Shown in pieces: positions 43,574-52,838 of a DNA stretch of 64,000 nucleotides. A program made the position numbers and the translations under genes. The notes beneath the pieces are model-generated. The model was not told the origin of the DNA and ran no database searches. It saw nothing but the letters and a program-made list of their open reading frames with translations. Source of the stretch: BJGV01 sp965205785 (GTDB taxonomy: Bacteria; Pseudomonadota; Gammaproteobacteria; Burkholderiales; Nitrosomonadaceae); NCBI GenBank assembly GCA_965205785.1, contig OZ242188.1, forward strand, positions 620,001 through 684,000, read 5' to 3'. Within the stretch, counting starts at the first letter, position 1; each line of letters begins with the position of its first letter.

Positions 43574-44917
43574 ATGTTAGATATCCATTTTTTACGAGCC
43601 AATCTAGATGACACAACTAAGAAACTGTATACACGTGGCTTCTCACTAGATAAAACGCACTTTCAAGAAATAATCAAAGAACGAGGACTTGTGCGGACTG
43701 AAACACAGAATCTAGAAGAAACAAGAAATAAGGTATCACGTAAGATTGGCCAACTTAGCGCAACTGGAAATGAAGATGCACAAGAAGAAATCAGACTCTT
43801 AAAGAATAAAATGAAGGAAATACATGAAATATTAAATCAAACTAAAGCAAAGCTAGAAGTAATAGAAAAGAAGTTACAACAATCTCTAGAGCAGATACCA
43901 AATCTTCCACACTACACTGTTCCAGTTGATGGACAAAATGTAGAAATAAGAAGCTGGGGGACAAAAAAAACATCTAGTTCATTTAATTTCCCAATAAAAG
44001 ATCATGTAAGTATTGGTGAAGATCTTGGATTATTAGATTTCAGAACTGCAACAAAGCTCAGTGGTGCACGTTTCAGTTTGATGATTGGTGAACTTGCCAG
44101 GCTACACCGTGCATTAGCACAGTTTATGCTAGATACACATATTCAGGAACATGGCTACATTGAAACCTATGTACCATATCTAGTAAATGCTGATAGTTTG
44201 TATGGAACCGGGCAACTACCAAAGTTTGAAGAAGATTTATTTAAGCTCTATCAGAAGAATAATGAAAATGTAGATAACAGGAACAACAAGGGCCCACAAG
44301 AAGAAAACTTGTATTTAATACCTACTTCGGAAGTCCCACTAACTAATTCTGCGCGTAATGAAATTGTTTCTTTAAAATCTTTGCCTATCAAACTTACAAC
44401 ACTTACACCATGCTTTCGTTCTGAAGCAGGAAGCTACGGAAAAGATACCCGTGGACTGATTCGTCAGCATCAATTTGAGAAAGTGGAGCTTGTACAGCTT
44501 GTTCATCCTCAAAAGTCCTATGAGGCACTTGAACAGATTGTTGGTCATGCTGAAAAAATTTTACAAAAACTAGAACTATCTTATCGGGTAGTATTGTTAT
44601 CTACGGAAGACATGGGATTTTCTGCAGCTAAAACCTACGATATTGAAGTCTGGCTACCAGCACAAAATATATATAGAGAGATTTCTTCGTGCAGCAATTG
44701 TGAAGCATTCCAAGCACGTCGCATGAAGGCACGTTTTCGTAATGAAAGTGGAAAAACGGAACTGTTAAATACTCTGAATGGATCAGGTCTGGCAGTGGGG
44801 CGCTGTTTAGTTGCAATTTTAGAAAACTATCAAAACTCTGATGGAAGTGTTTCTATTCCTAAAGTCCTGCACCCTTATATGGGAGGTATTAATCGACTTA
44901 GTGTAAAGAAAGAATAA
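43574..44917 (+). CDS. serS: Seryl-tRNA synthetase
   Basis: This 447-residue class II synthetase charges tRNA-Ser. The N-terminal tRNA-binding coiled coil (about 30-100) is followed by the catalytic core with motif 2 TPCFRSEAGSYGKDTRGLIRQHQFEKVE and motif 3 LNGSGLAVGRCLVAILENYQ. The insert NNENVDNRNNKGPQEEN (about 236-252) is slightly longer than usual. ATG 43574 is preceded by AGGAAGTGATTCT. It is convergent with ftsZ, 91 bases away, and no GC-rich terminator is visible between them. Confidence 0.95.
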   Translation: MLDIHFLRANLDDTTKKLYTRGFSLDKTHFQEIIKERGLVRTETQNLEETRNKVSRKIGQLSATGNEDAQEEIRLLKNKMKEIHEILNQTKAKLEVIEKKLQQSLEQIPNLPHYTVPVDGQNVEIRSWGTKKTSSSFNFPIKDHVSIGEDLGLLDFRTATKLSGARFSLMIGELARLHRALAQFMLDTHIQEHGYIETYVPYLVNADSLYGTGQLPKFEEDLFKLYQKNNENVDNRNNKGPQEENLYLIPTSEVPLTNSARNEIVSLKSLPIKLTTLTPCFRSEAGSYGKDTRGLIRQHQFEKVELVQLVHPQKSYEALEQIVGHAEKILQKLELSYRVVLLSTEDMGFSAAKTYDIEVWLPAQNIYREISSCSNCEAFQARRMKARFRNESGKTELLNTLNGSGLAVGRCLVAILENYQNSDGSVSIPKVLHPYMGGINRLSVKKE

Positions 44918-45008
44918 TACTATATCTTAAAAAATATATATTTAAATATTAGTTACCTCTGAATCTATCCTGTATATATAGAATTTATCTAACTAAAATA
45001 TACAAAGC

Positions 45009-46175
45009 TTAATCAGCCTGTTTCCGTAGGAATGCGGGAATATCTAATGCCTCTACACCAGATTGTTTCATTGCCTCAACTGTTGCATCACGCCTGTTTG
45101 TACGGCTTACAGCAGGAATGTCAAGTTCTCTCCAATTCACTGCATCTTCTGATGTAGCATCATCGGTTCCAGTACGAGTATGAATAACACTTAGTGGTTT
45201 AGTCTGAGCGTTATTAGCTAATTCACCAAGTCCTGTTGCCACAACTGTAACACGTAGATCGTTTTGCATATTTTCTTCTATCACTGTACCTATAATCACA
45301 GTGGCATCTTCAGCAGTAAAATCCTTAACTGTATTCATAACTTCGTGAACTTCACGCATCTTTAGTCCTGAGCTAGCGGTAATATTTACTAACACACCAC
45401 GTGCCCCAGATAGATTTACATCTTCTAGTAGAGGACTCGCAACTGCCTGTTCAGCTGATAAACGTGCGCGGTCAATCCCTGTTGAGAATGCAGATCCCAT
45501 CATAGCCATACCTGCTTCTGACATTACAGTTTTTACATCAGCAAAATCTACATTTACAAGACCCGGGCAATTTATTACCTCCGCTATTCCTGCAACTGCA
45601 CCATAAAGCACATTATTGGCTGCCTTAAAAGCATCTAGCATGCTGACATCGTCACCCAGTACCAGCATTAGCTTATCATTTGGAATCACAATTAATGAAT
45701 CTACATGATGTGACAATTCTTCCATTCCAGACTGTGCTGATTTTAAACGTCTACCCTCAAATGCAAATGGCTTTGTCACAACCGCCACAGTTAGAATACC
45801 CATTTCCTTTGCTAACTCTGCCACTACTGGTGCTGCACCAGTTCCAGTCCCACCACCCATGCCGGCAGTAATAAATAACATATCTGCACCATCAATTAAC
45901 TCAGCAATACGGTCACGATCTTCTAGTGCAGCTGCACGCCCTATTTCTGGGTTTGCCCCGGCCCCTAGCCCCTTAGTAATAGCAGATCCTAACTGCAATA
46001 GAATACGTGCTTGATTACGCTTTAGGGCCTGTGCATCAGTATTTGCACATATAAACTCAACACCTTGTACCCCATTCTGAATCATGTGGTCTACAGCATT
46101 ACCGCCACAACCACCGACACCTATAACTTTTATAACCGCCTCCTGGTCTTCTGCATCCATGATCTCGAACTTCAT
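45009..46175 (-). CDS. ftsZ: Cell division protein FtsZ
   Basis: A 388-residue tubulin-like GTPase that forms the division ring. The tubulin signature GGGTGTGAAP lies at 107-116, with the T7 loop NVDFADVKTVM and the C-terminal peptide DIPAFLRKQAD that binds FtsA and ZipA. ATG 46175 has a strong AAGGAG upstream (on the minus strand near 46182-46187). It is the last gene of the division cluster; no lpxC follows, and serS converges on it. A 118-base gap separates it from ftsA. Confidence 0.97.
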   Translation of the reverse strand: MKFEIMDAEDQEAVIKVIGVGGCGGNAVDHMIQNGVQGVEFICANTDAQALKRNQARILLQLGSAITKGLGAGANPEIGRAAALEDRDRIAELIDGADMLFITAGMGGGTGTGAAPVVAELAKEMGILTVAVVTKPFAFEGRRLKSAQSGMEELSHHVDSLIVIPNDKLMLVLGDDVSMLDAFKAANNVLYGAVAGIAEVINCPGLVNVDFADVKTVMSEAGMAMMGSAFSTGIDRARLSAEQAVASPLLEDVNLSGARGVLVNITASSGLKMREVHEVMNTVKDFTAEDATVIIGTVIEENMQNDLRVTVVATGLGELANNAQTKPLSVIHTRTGTDDATSEDAVNWRELDIPAVSRTNRRDATVEAMKQSGVEALDIPAFLRKQAD

Positions 46176-46293
46176 AATAGATCTCCTTTGGTGAGTTAAT
46201 ATAAATAATTACCTTGTTCCAGATATTCAGTCATTAAATATCGCCAAGTTCCATTTAAATTACCAATGTAATGTCAGACTCGCATAGTTACCC

Positions 46294-47532
46294 TTAAAAA
46301 TTTCCCTGAAACCAGTTTCCCATTCGTTCAAGAATCTGCTTGAATGAATTTCCCTTTAGCCTGGCTTGCTGATGATGTTGAAGCTGTTCCATACCGGCAA
46401 TAATTAACCCAACACCAGTAGAGAACCGTGGTGTACGTACTACCTCTGCCAAACTACCGCGATAAAGCGGTAATCCAAGTCTGACTGGCATATGAAAGAT
46501 CTCTTCACCAAGCTCAACCATGCCTAATAAAGAACTACTACCACCTGTAATAACTATTCCGGATGAGAGCAGTTCTTCAAAGCCGCTACGACGTAGTTCA
46601 GCCTGCACAAGGAGATAAAGCTCTTCTACTCGTGGCTCAATTACTTCTGCAAGAGTTTGTCTAGATAACTGACGTGTTCCACGTTCACCTACACCTGATA
46701 CCTCTACCATTTCTTGTGTATCAGCCATTCCTTTTAAGGCACAACCATAACGACACTTAATATCCTCAGCATCTTTTGTAGGAGTACGTAATGCCATTGC
46801 GATATCATTCGTTATCTGATCTCCAGCAATAGGAATTACTGCTGTATGACGGATTGCACCCTGAGAGAATACTGCGATATCCGTAGTACCTCCGCCAATA
46901 TCCACCAAACACACACCCAGATCTTTTTCATCTTCAGATAAAACTGCCATTGCTGATGCAAGCGGTTGCAATACAACATCTCGTACTTCTAATCCACAGC
47001 GACGAACACATTTCATAATATTTTGTACAGCTGAAACAGCACCTGTAACAATATGTACCTTTACTTCAAGTCGCACTCCATTCATGCCGATTGGCTCGCG
47101 CACATCTTCCTGCCCATCTATAATGAATTCCTGATTTAGGATATGTAAAACCTGTTGATCTGCAGGAATATTTACAGCCTTAGCGGTCTCCATTACACGC
47201 TCGACGTCCAACTGTGATACCTCTTTGTCTTTAATTGCCACCATTCCATGAGAATTGAAACTCTTAATGTGATTCCCAGCTACGCCTGTGTAAACATCAA
47301 AAACTTTACAGTTTGCCATCAATTCAACCTCCTCTAGTGCGCGTTGAATTGCATTGACTGTAGTCTCAATATTAACCACCACACCTTTTTTCAAACCACT
47401 AGAGGGATGACTCCCCATACCAATAATTTCAAACTCACCCTCAGATGTAACTTTGGCAGCAATAACAACAATTTTTGAAGTGCCAATATCAAGGCCAACG
47501 ATTAAGCTTCTATTTTCATTTACTTTATTCAT
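46294..47532 (-). CDS. ftsA: Cell division protein FtsA
   Basis: A 412-residue actin-like protein that tethers FtsZ to the membrane. The phosphate-binding motif is VGLDIGTSKIVVI near the N-terminus, a second is CLVDIGGGTTDIAVF, and the adenosine motif is GIVITGGSSSLLGMVELGEEI. The C-terminal amphipathic membrane-targeting helix is visible (FKQILERMGNWFQGNF). It starts at ATG 47532, with 25 bases after ftsQ. The gene order ftsQ-ftsA-ftsZ is standard. Confidence 0.96.
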   Translation of the reverse strand: MNKVNENRSLIVGLDIGTSKIVVIAAKVTSEGEFEIIGMGSHPSSGLKKGVVVNIETTVNAIQRALEEVELMANCKVFDVYTGVAGNHIKSFNSHGMVAIKDKEVSQLDVERVMETAKAVNIPADQQVLHILNQEFIIDGQEDVREPIGMNGVRLEVKVHIVTGAVSAVQNIMKCVRRCGLEVRDVVLQPLASAMAVLSEDEKDLGVCLVDIGGGTTDIAVFSQGAIRHTAVIPIAGDQITNDIAMALRTPTKDAEDIKCRYGCALKGMADTQEMVEVSGVGERGTRQLSRQTLAEVIEPRVEELYLLVQAELRRSGFEELLSSGIVITGGSSSLLGMVELGEEIFHMPVRLGLPLYRGSLAEVVRTPRFSTGVGLIIAGMEQLQHHQQARLKGNSFKQILERMGNWFQGNF

Positions 47533-47557
47533 CTTATTTTATGAATCCTCATTCTCA

Positions 47558-48316
47558 TTATCCGGTCTTCTTTAGAATCTGATCGTGAAGCTCTTTCTGG
47601 ATTGAGTCGACTGCACGTACAGAAAAACCATCTGGATAGCGTAAATCTACATAAGTAATTTGTTCTTTAAAATATGAAACTATATGATCATGTGCCAATA
47701 CATAAAGCCCTAATCGAGTTTCAACATGTTCACGACCTAGTTCCAACACAACTCCATCTTCCATATGAATCCGCCAGGCACGGCGTGGTGAGAAATCTAG
47801 CTGAGTGATTTTTTTCTGAAGCGGTTGTAACAATTTTCTAAAAACTGCATACTGCTTCGATACTTCATATGAGCTTTCTACTGGTCCAGTAAATTCTGGC
47901 AATAGCTTGTCAGTTGTAGCAGCAAATACCTCTCCATAGATATTTACAAGTTCTGAACTACCTCGCCTAGCAAGCACTACATGCTCTTCTAACTTTACCT
48001 CTAAGCTATGTGGCCAATGCCGCCTTACACTTGCGGCACGAACCCAGGGTATATTTTCAAATGTATTACTTATCTTATCCAGATCTACTGTAAAAAAGCT
48101 TCCACCCACTTGATTACTTACAAGACTATTTATTTGTTCTCGAGTTATATACTTAAATCTTCCATCAGCCTTATTAGTTCCAGTGATACTTACCTCTTTT
48201 AATGCAAATATTGGCAAATTTATTACTGACGGGCTAATAGCAACAACTGTTACCAACACAACAAATGTGAGCAGACAATTAGCCAGTGTATTTAATACCC
48301 GATAGTTATCCCACAT
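47558..48316 (-). CDS. ftsQ: Cell division protein FtsQ
   Basis: A 252-residue bitopic division protein. A short cytoplasmic start and one membrane helix (about 12-32, CLLTFVVLVTVVAISPSVI) are followed by the POTRA domain (FALKEVSITG to RRHWPHSLEVKLEEH) and the beta domain. It links the FtsB/FtsL pair to the ring. It starts at ATG 48316, inside the end of ddl (11-base overlap), with GGAGTTAGCCC as ribosome-binding region, so the two are translationally coupled. Confidence 0.93.
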   Translation of the reverse strand: MWDNYRVLNTLANCLLTFVVLVTVVAISPSVINLPIFALKEVSITGTNKADGRFKYITREQINSLVSNQVGGSFFTVDLDKISNTFENIPWVRAASVRRHWPHSLEVKLEEHVVLARRGSSELVNIYGEVFAATTDKLLPEFTGPVESSYEVSKQYAVFRKLLQPLQKKITQLDFSPRRAWRIHMEDGVVLELGREHVETRLGLYVLAHDHIVSYFKEQITYVDLRYPDGFSVRAVDSIQKELHDQILKKTG

Positions 48317-49223
48317 GGGCTAACTCCAGTATCTTTATTACTAGATCATCAAATAGTATTCCTGCAGTTTTAGCTGCCATTGGGACGAGACTATGACTTG
48401 TCATACCTGGTGACGTATTCGTCTCAAGAAAATATGGTTTATCAGATTTATCTAGCATTACATCTACTCTGCCCCATCCTTCACACCCAAGAATCCTATG
48501 TGCCTGCAAAGCTTGGGTCTGTATTATATTTTCCAATTCAGTAGACAAACCACTTGGACAAAAATATCCAGTATCATGAGAAAGATATTTAGCTTTGTAA
48601 TCATACAATCCCCCCGATACCTCAATCCGTACCAAAGGTAGCGGAGTATCTCCAAGAATCGCCACGGTTAACTCCATACCCTCTATAAACTGCTCGGCCA
48701 ATACTATTGGGTCGTGTTTTGCAACTGCTTGATATACATCTGGCAACTCTTCTACTGAAGTTACTTTACATAAACCTATTGTTGATCCTTCTCGTGATGG
48801 CTTAACAATAAGTGGTAACCCCAGATCTCTTACTACATTATCAAAGTTACAATCTGCACTAAGTATCTTATAGCGAGGAGTACTGACGCCTACTGATTGC
48901 CATAGCAACTTAGTCCGCCATTTATCTATAGCAAGCGCACTTGCTAACACACCACTACCTGTATAGGGCAAATCCATAAGTTCCAATGCACCTTGTACAG
49001 TTCCATCCTCACCATGACGTCCATGAAGAGCTATATACGCTATATTAAATTTCTGCTTTAGAAGATCTTCTATCGGTTGCTTAGATGGATCAAATGGATG
49101 CGCGTCAACTCCCATTCGTTTCAATGCTTCAAGTACAGCATGACCACTCTGGAGTGAAATTTCACGCTCAGCAGAGCGGCCTCCTAGGAGAACCGCAACT
49201 TTTCCAAAATTATTTATACTCAC
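48306..49223 (-). CDS. ddl: D-alanine--D-alanine ligase
   Basis: A 305-residue ATP-grasp enzyme making the D-Ala-D-Ala dipeptide for the murein stem. It has VAVLLGGRSAEREISLQSG at the N-terminus, HGRHGEDGTVQG, the ATP-grasp loop PSREGSTIGLCKV and the metal site GRVDVMLD with FLETNTSPGMTSHSLVPMAAKTAG. Length fits DdlB. The start is GTG 49223, with little visible ribosome-binding sequence. It lies 42 bases after murB and overlaps ftsQ. Confidence 0.94.
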   Translation of the reverse strand: MSINNFGKVAVLLGGRSAEREISLQSGHAVLEALKRMGVDAHPFDPSKQPIEDLLKQKFNIAYIALHGRHGEDGTVQGALELMDLPYTGSGVLASALAIDKWRTKLLWQSVGVSTPRYKILSADCNFDNVVRDLGLPLIVKPSREGSTIGLCKVTSVEELPDVYQAVAKHDPIVLAEQFIEGMELTVAILGDTPLPLVRIEVSGGLYDYKAKYLSHDTGYFCPSGLSTELENIIQTQALQAHRILGCEGWGRVDVMLDKSDKPYFLETNTSPGMTSHSLVPMAAKTAGILFDDLVIKILELAHVG

Positions 49224-49265
49224 AACTAACTATCCATAACAATAGAAATTTGAATTCAAAAGAAT

Positions 49266-50252
49266 TCACTTTGCTTCTCCTATAATCCTCACTTCCTGAA
49301 TCAACTTAATACCGGTTTTTCTTTTAACTTTTTTACTTATTTCTGCAATTACAGCCTCAATATCTTCTGCCGTTGCATTGCCTGTATTAACAATAAAGTT
49401 CGCATGTTTGGTTGAAACCATAGCCCCGCCAATACTAAAGCCCTTTAATCCACACGATTCGATCAATCGCGCGGCATGATCTCCAGGCGGATTACGAAAC
49501 ACTGAACCAGCACTAGGAAAACTCAATGGTTGACTATCAATACGACTAGAGAGTAATTCCTTAATCTTTTTTCTAGATGTTGTATCATTTCCTTTTTTCA
49601 ACCTGAGCCACGCACCTACAAACCACTCATTATTAAAATAGTCCACAGATAATCCAATATCTGATTTTAAATTCACCTGTCGGTAGCTAATTTTATATTC
49701 TTTTGAATCTCGGTCATTTAGATGGCCCAATCGATTAAGTGTCCGTACTTTCTCAACAATCTCCCATGTTTCCGCACCATAGCAACCCGCATTCATTGCC
49801 AAAGCTCCTCCAACCGTACCAGGTATACCAACCAAAAACTCCGCCCCTGCTAAATTATGTAATGCAGCAAATCTTGCAACTTTTGCGCAAGTAACTCCCG
49901 CCTCAACATAAATTAATCCATTATTATTACTATTCTGCTCTAGCCTAAGGTCATTTAACCTTGCATGGAGTAATATTACCGTGCCACGTAACCCGCCATC
50001 ACGCACCAAAAGGTTACTACCCAGGCCAACTACATGTACTGGATCACATTTAGGTATGCCATGTAGAAACTGAGATAAGTCAGCCAAATCAGCTGGAATA
50101 TAAACTCGTTCTGCCTTACCCCCCGCACGCCATGAAGTATATTTTTTCATTGATTCATTCATGCGCATTTCCCCACGTAAAGCTCCTTCCGTCTTTCTAG
50201 TAACATGTAAGAGTTGAATATGAGTTAATTTATCAGTGCCTGACATATTCAT
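49266..50252 (-). CDS. murB: UDP-N-acetylenolpyruvoylglucosamine reductase
   Basis: A 328-residue FAD enzyme that reduces the enolpyruvyl ether to UDP-MurNAc. The FAD-binding block is VGLGSNLLVRDGGLRGTVI, with EFLVGIPGTVGGALAMNAGCYGAE and the catalytic Ser in FPSAGSVFRNPPGDHAARLIE. It ends with a conserved VRIIGEAK tail. ATG 50252 directly follows the murC stop; a second ATG lies six bases on (50246). About 30 N-terminal residues precede the usual start of the family (near NESMKKYTSWRAGG), so a downstream start is possible. Confidence 0.92.
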   Translation of the reverse strand: MNMSGTDKLTHIQLLHVTRKTEGALRGEMRMNESMKKYTSWRAGGKAERVYIPADLADLSQFLHGIPKCDPVHVVGLGSNLLVRDGGLRGTVILLHARLNDLRLEQNSNNNGLIYVEAGVTCAKVARFAALHNLAGAEFLVGIPGTVGGALAMNAGCYGAETWEIVEKVRTLNRLGHLNDRDSKEYKISYRQVNLKSDIGLSVDYFNNEWFVGAWLRLKKGNDTTSRKKIKELLSSRIDSQPLSFPSAGSVFRNPPGDHAARLIESCGLKGFSIGGAMVSTKHANFIVNTGNATAEDIEAVIAEISKKVKRKTGIKLIQEVRIIGEAK

Positions 50253-51665
50253 TTATGACTCATGTGAAAAATTCACAAGCGTTTGTGCCACGTTGCTCAC
50301 AGAGCCTGCTCCCATAACCAACACCACGTCATCATTTTGTGAAACATTAAAAATAACTGTCGGTAATTCCTCTATGCTTTCAACAAAAATTGGCTCAACC
50401 TTTCCTTGTACCCTAATCGCCCGTACAAGTGATTTACCGTCAGCTGCAACAATTGGTGTTTCTCCTGCTGAATAAACTTCAGTAAGCAACAACACGTCCA
50501 CTGTAGATAAAATTTTTACAAAATCCTCAAATACATCTCTGGTACGGGTATAACGATGTGGCTGAAATGCAACTATGAGACGACGACTAGGAAACGCACC
50601 ACGTGCCGCATCAATTGTGGCTGCAATTTCTACCGGATGGTGGCCATAATCATCAACAAGAGTAAAGTTTCCACTTTTATTCTTTCCAGATAATTTAATC
50701 TCACCACAACGTTGAAAACGCCGTCCCACTCCTTTAAAATTAGTTAACGCGTTAACTATTGAAGCATCTGAAACTCCTACTTCATTGCCCACTGCAATTG
50801 CAGCAAGTGCATTCTGTACATTATGTAGCCCTGGTAAATTAAGTTTAATATCAAGCTTACGAGTCTGCCCATTAACTCCAATCAATGCAGTAAAATTCAT
50901 CTGCCCTTCACAAGGACTAATATTTGTAGCTCTAATTTGCGCTGTATCAGATAAGCCATATGTCGTTATAGGTTTAGTAATAGCAGGAATAATTTCGCGT
51001 ACATTGGGGTCATCTACACATAACATCGCCATTCCATAAAATGGAAGATGTTGTACAAAATCTACAAATGCCTTTTTGAGTCTATTAAAATCATGATCAT
51101 AAGTTTCCATATGATCAGCATCTATATTAGTTACTACTGCTAATACTGGTTGTAAATATAGAAATGAAGCATCGGACTCATCTGCCTCTACCACTATAAA
51201 TTCACCGCTTCCTAATTTGGCATGAGAGCCTGCAGCTTCTAATTTCCCACCTATAACAAAAGTAGGGTCCATTTCAGCCTGCGCAAGGACACTAGCAATC
51301 AAACTTGTAGTAGTAGTCTTGCCATGAGTTCCTGCAACGCCAATTCCTTGGCGCAATCTCAACAATTCTGCCAGCATTATTGCCCGTGGAACAACAGGAA
51401 TGTTACTCGCGCGTGCTGCAAGTACTTCCGGATTATCTGGTTTTATTGCACTAGAGGTAACTACTGCATCTGCTGATTTAATGTAACTCTTTGCATGACC
51501 AATATAAACAGTTGCGCCTAGGCCGCTTAACCGCTTTGTTGTAGCGCTATCTGATAAATTTGACCCACTTATCTTGTAGCCCAAATTTAGTAACACTTCG
51601 GCTATTCCGCTCATACCTGATCCACCAATTCCAACAAAGTGAATATGTTTAACTTTGTGTTTCAT
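50253..51665 (-). CDS. murC: UDP-N-acetylmuramate--L-alanine ligase
   Basis: A 470-residue Mur ligase that adds L-Ala to UDP-MurNAc. The N-terminal Rossmann loop is HFVGIGGSGMSGIAEVL, the ATP-binding loop GVAGTHGKTTTTSLIASVL, and the carbamoyl-Lys region VEADESDASFL is followed by VVTNIDADHMETYDHDF. The C-terminal domain includes FQPHRYTRTRDVFEDF. It begins at ATG 51665 and its TAA stop is flush with the murB ATG, so the two are coupled. A 63-base gap separates it from murG. Confidence 0.96.
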   Translation of the reverse strand: MKHKVKHIHFVGIGGSGMSGIAEVLLNLGYKISGSNLSDSATTKRLSGLGATVYIGHAKSYIKSADAVVTSSAIKPDNPEVLAARASNIPVVPRAIMLAELLRLRQGIGVAGTHGKTTTTSLIASVLAQAEMDPTFVIGGKLEAAGSHAKLGSGEFIVVEADESDASFLYLQPVLAVVTNIDADHMETYDHDFNRLKKAFVDFVQHLPFYGMAMLCVDDPNVREIIPAITKPITTYGLSDTAQIRATNISPCEGQMNFTALIGVNGQTRKLDIKLNLPGLHNVQNALAAIAVGNEVGVSDASIVNALTNFKGVGRRFQRCGEIKLSGKNKSGNFTLVDDYGHHPVEIAATIDAARGAFPSRRLIVAFQPHRYTRTRDVFEDFVKILSTVDVLLLTEVYSAGETPIVAADGKSLVRAIRVQGKVEPIFVESIEELPTVIFNVSQNDDVVLVMGAGSVSNVAQTLVNFSHES

Positions 51666-51728
51666 CTCTTATCTTTATAAGACATTTAGCTGAGTACGAT
51701 GACTGAAAAAAAATAATTCTATTTTTCA

Positions 51729-52799
51729 TTATTTAATTATCTCCATACATGCTTCTGCCACAATTCTAGTAGCATCTGGTTTAGCTAGTTCATGTGCCTT
51801 GACTGCCATTCCCAATAATTTCTCTCGAGTTAATCCCGATAATATGCCCGCTAAACTGCTAGGAGTTAGCTCATCTTCTGGCAGTAAAATTGCCGCACCA
51901 TTACTACTCAGAAATTTCGCATTGCATGTCTGATGATCATCTACAGCATAAGGAAAGGGCACGAGAATACTTGCTATACCTACAGAGGCCAGCTCAGCAA
52001 TGGTAAGAGCCCCGGCGCGACATATAACTAAATCACATTCAGAATATTGAACTGCCATATCTTCAATAAAAACTACCAGCTCACCCTCTACCCCTGCTTT
52101 CACATAGTTTTTATTTAAGATCTCCAGATGTTTTCTTCCAGCCTGGTGAATTACCGATGGACGTACACTATCCGGGATCAATTTTAGCGCCTGTGGCACA
52201 ACGCTGTTTAATACCTTAGCGCCAAGACTACCACCTATTATTAAAAGCTTTAAATTTCCACTCCGTCCTTTAAACCTCTTATCAGGGACATCTAATTGGC
52301 CTATTTCATTGCGTACTGGGTTTCCAGAAAACACTACCTTTTTCTTATCTTTAATTGATTCAGGAAAGCCTGTTAGAACTTTATCTGCAAATTTAACTAG
52401 TATCTTATTTGTAAGACCAGGAATTGAATTCTGCTCATGAATTAGTAGTGGTTTATTTAGAAATGAAGCCATTATGCCTCCTGGAAATGCAGGGTAACCA
52501 CCCATACCTAAGACTACATCTGGGCGTAATTGAAATAGTAGCTTGGCACTTTGCCAGAATGCTAATAACAACCTTACTGGAAGAGTGAACCAGACCATTA
52601 AATTCTTTCCACGCAAACCAGAAAAATCAATAAATTTAATATCGTGTCCTTTTTGTGAGACCAATGACTCTTCCATCCCACCTTTTGTCCCTAGCCACAC
52701 TATTTGCCAGCCAGACTTCTTCAAATAATCTGCTACTGCCAACGCAGGAAAAACATGCCCGCCAGTTCCCCCGGCCATAATTAAAATAGTAGGTGCCAA
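51729..52799 (-). CDS. murG: UDP-GlcNAc--undecaprenyl-PP-MurNAc-pentapeptide GlcNAc transferase
   Basis: A 356-residue GT-B transferase that makes lipid II at the cytoplasmic membrane face. It has the N-terminal glycine loop MAGGTGGHVFPALAVAD, the acceptor region GMGGYPAFPGG, and the donor-site blocks IGGSLGAKVLN and CRAGALTIAELASVGIASILVPFPYA. The start is TTG at 52799, decided by AGGAG seven bases upstream; there is no ATG earlier in the conserved N-terminus. It lies 39 bases after ftsW. Confidence 0.95.
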   Translation of the reverse strand: MAPTILIMAGGTGGHVFPALAVADYLKKSGWQIVWLGTKGGMEESLVSQKGHDIKFIDFSGLRGKNLMVWFTLPVRLLLAFWQSAKLLFQLRPDVVLGMGGYPAFPGGIMASFLNKPLLIHEQNSIPGLTNKILVKFADKVLTGFPESIKDKKKVVFSGNPVRNEIGQLDVPDKRFKGRSGNLKLLIIGGSLGAKVLNSVVPQALKLIPDSVRPSVIHQAGRKHLEILNKNYVKAGVEGELVVFIEDMAVQYSECDLVICRAGALTIAELASVGIASILVPFPYAVDDHQTCNAKFLSSNGAAILLPEDELTPSSLAGILSGLTREKLLGMAVKAHELAKPDATRIVAEACMEIIK

Positions 52800-52838
52800 C
52801 CTAAAACTCCTGATACAATTTTTTGCAACAATCTTTAT

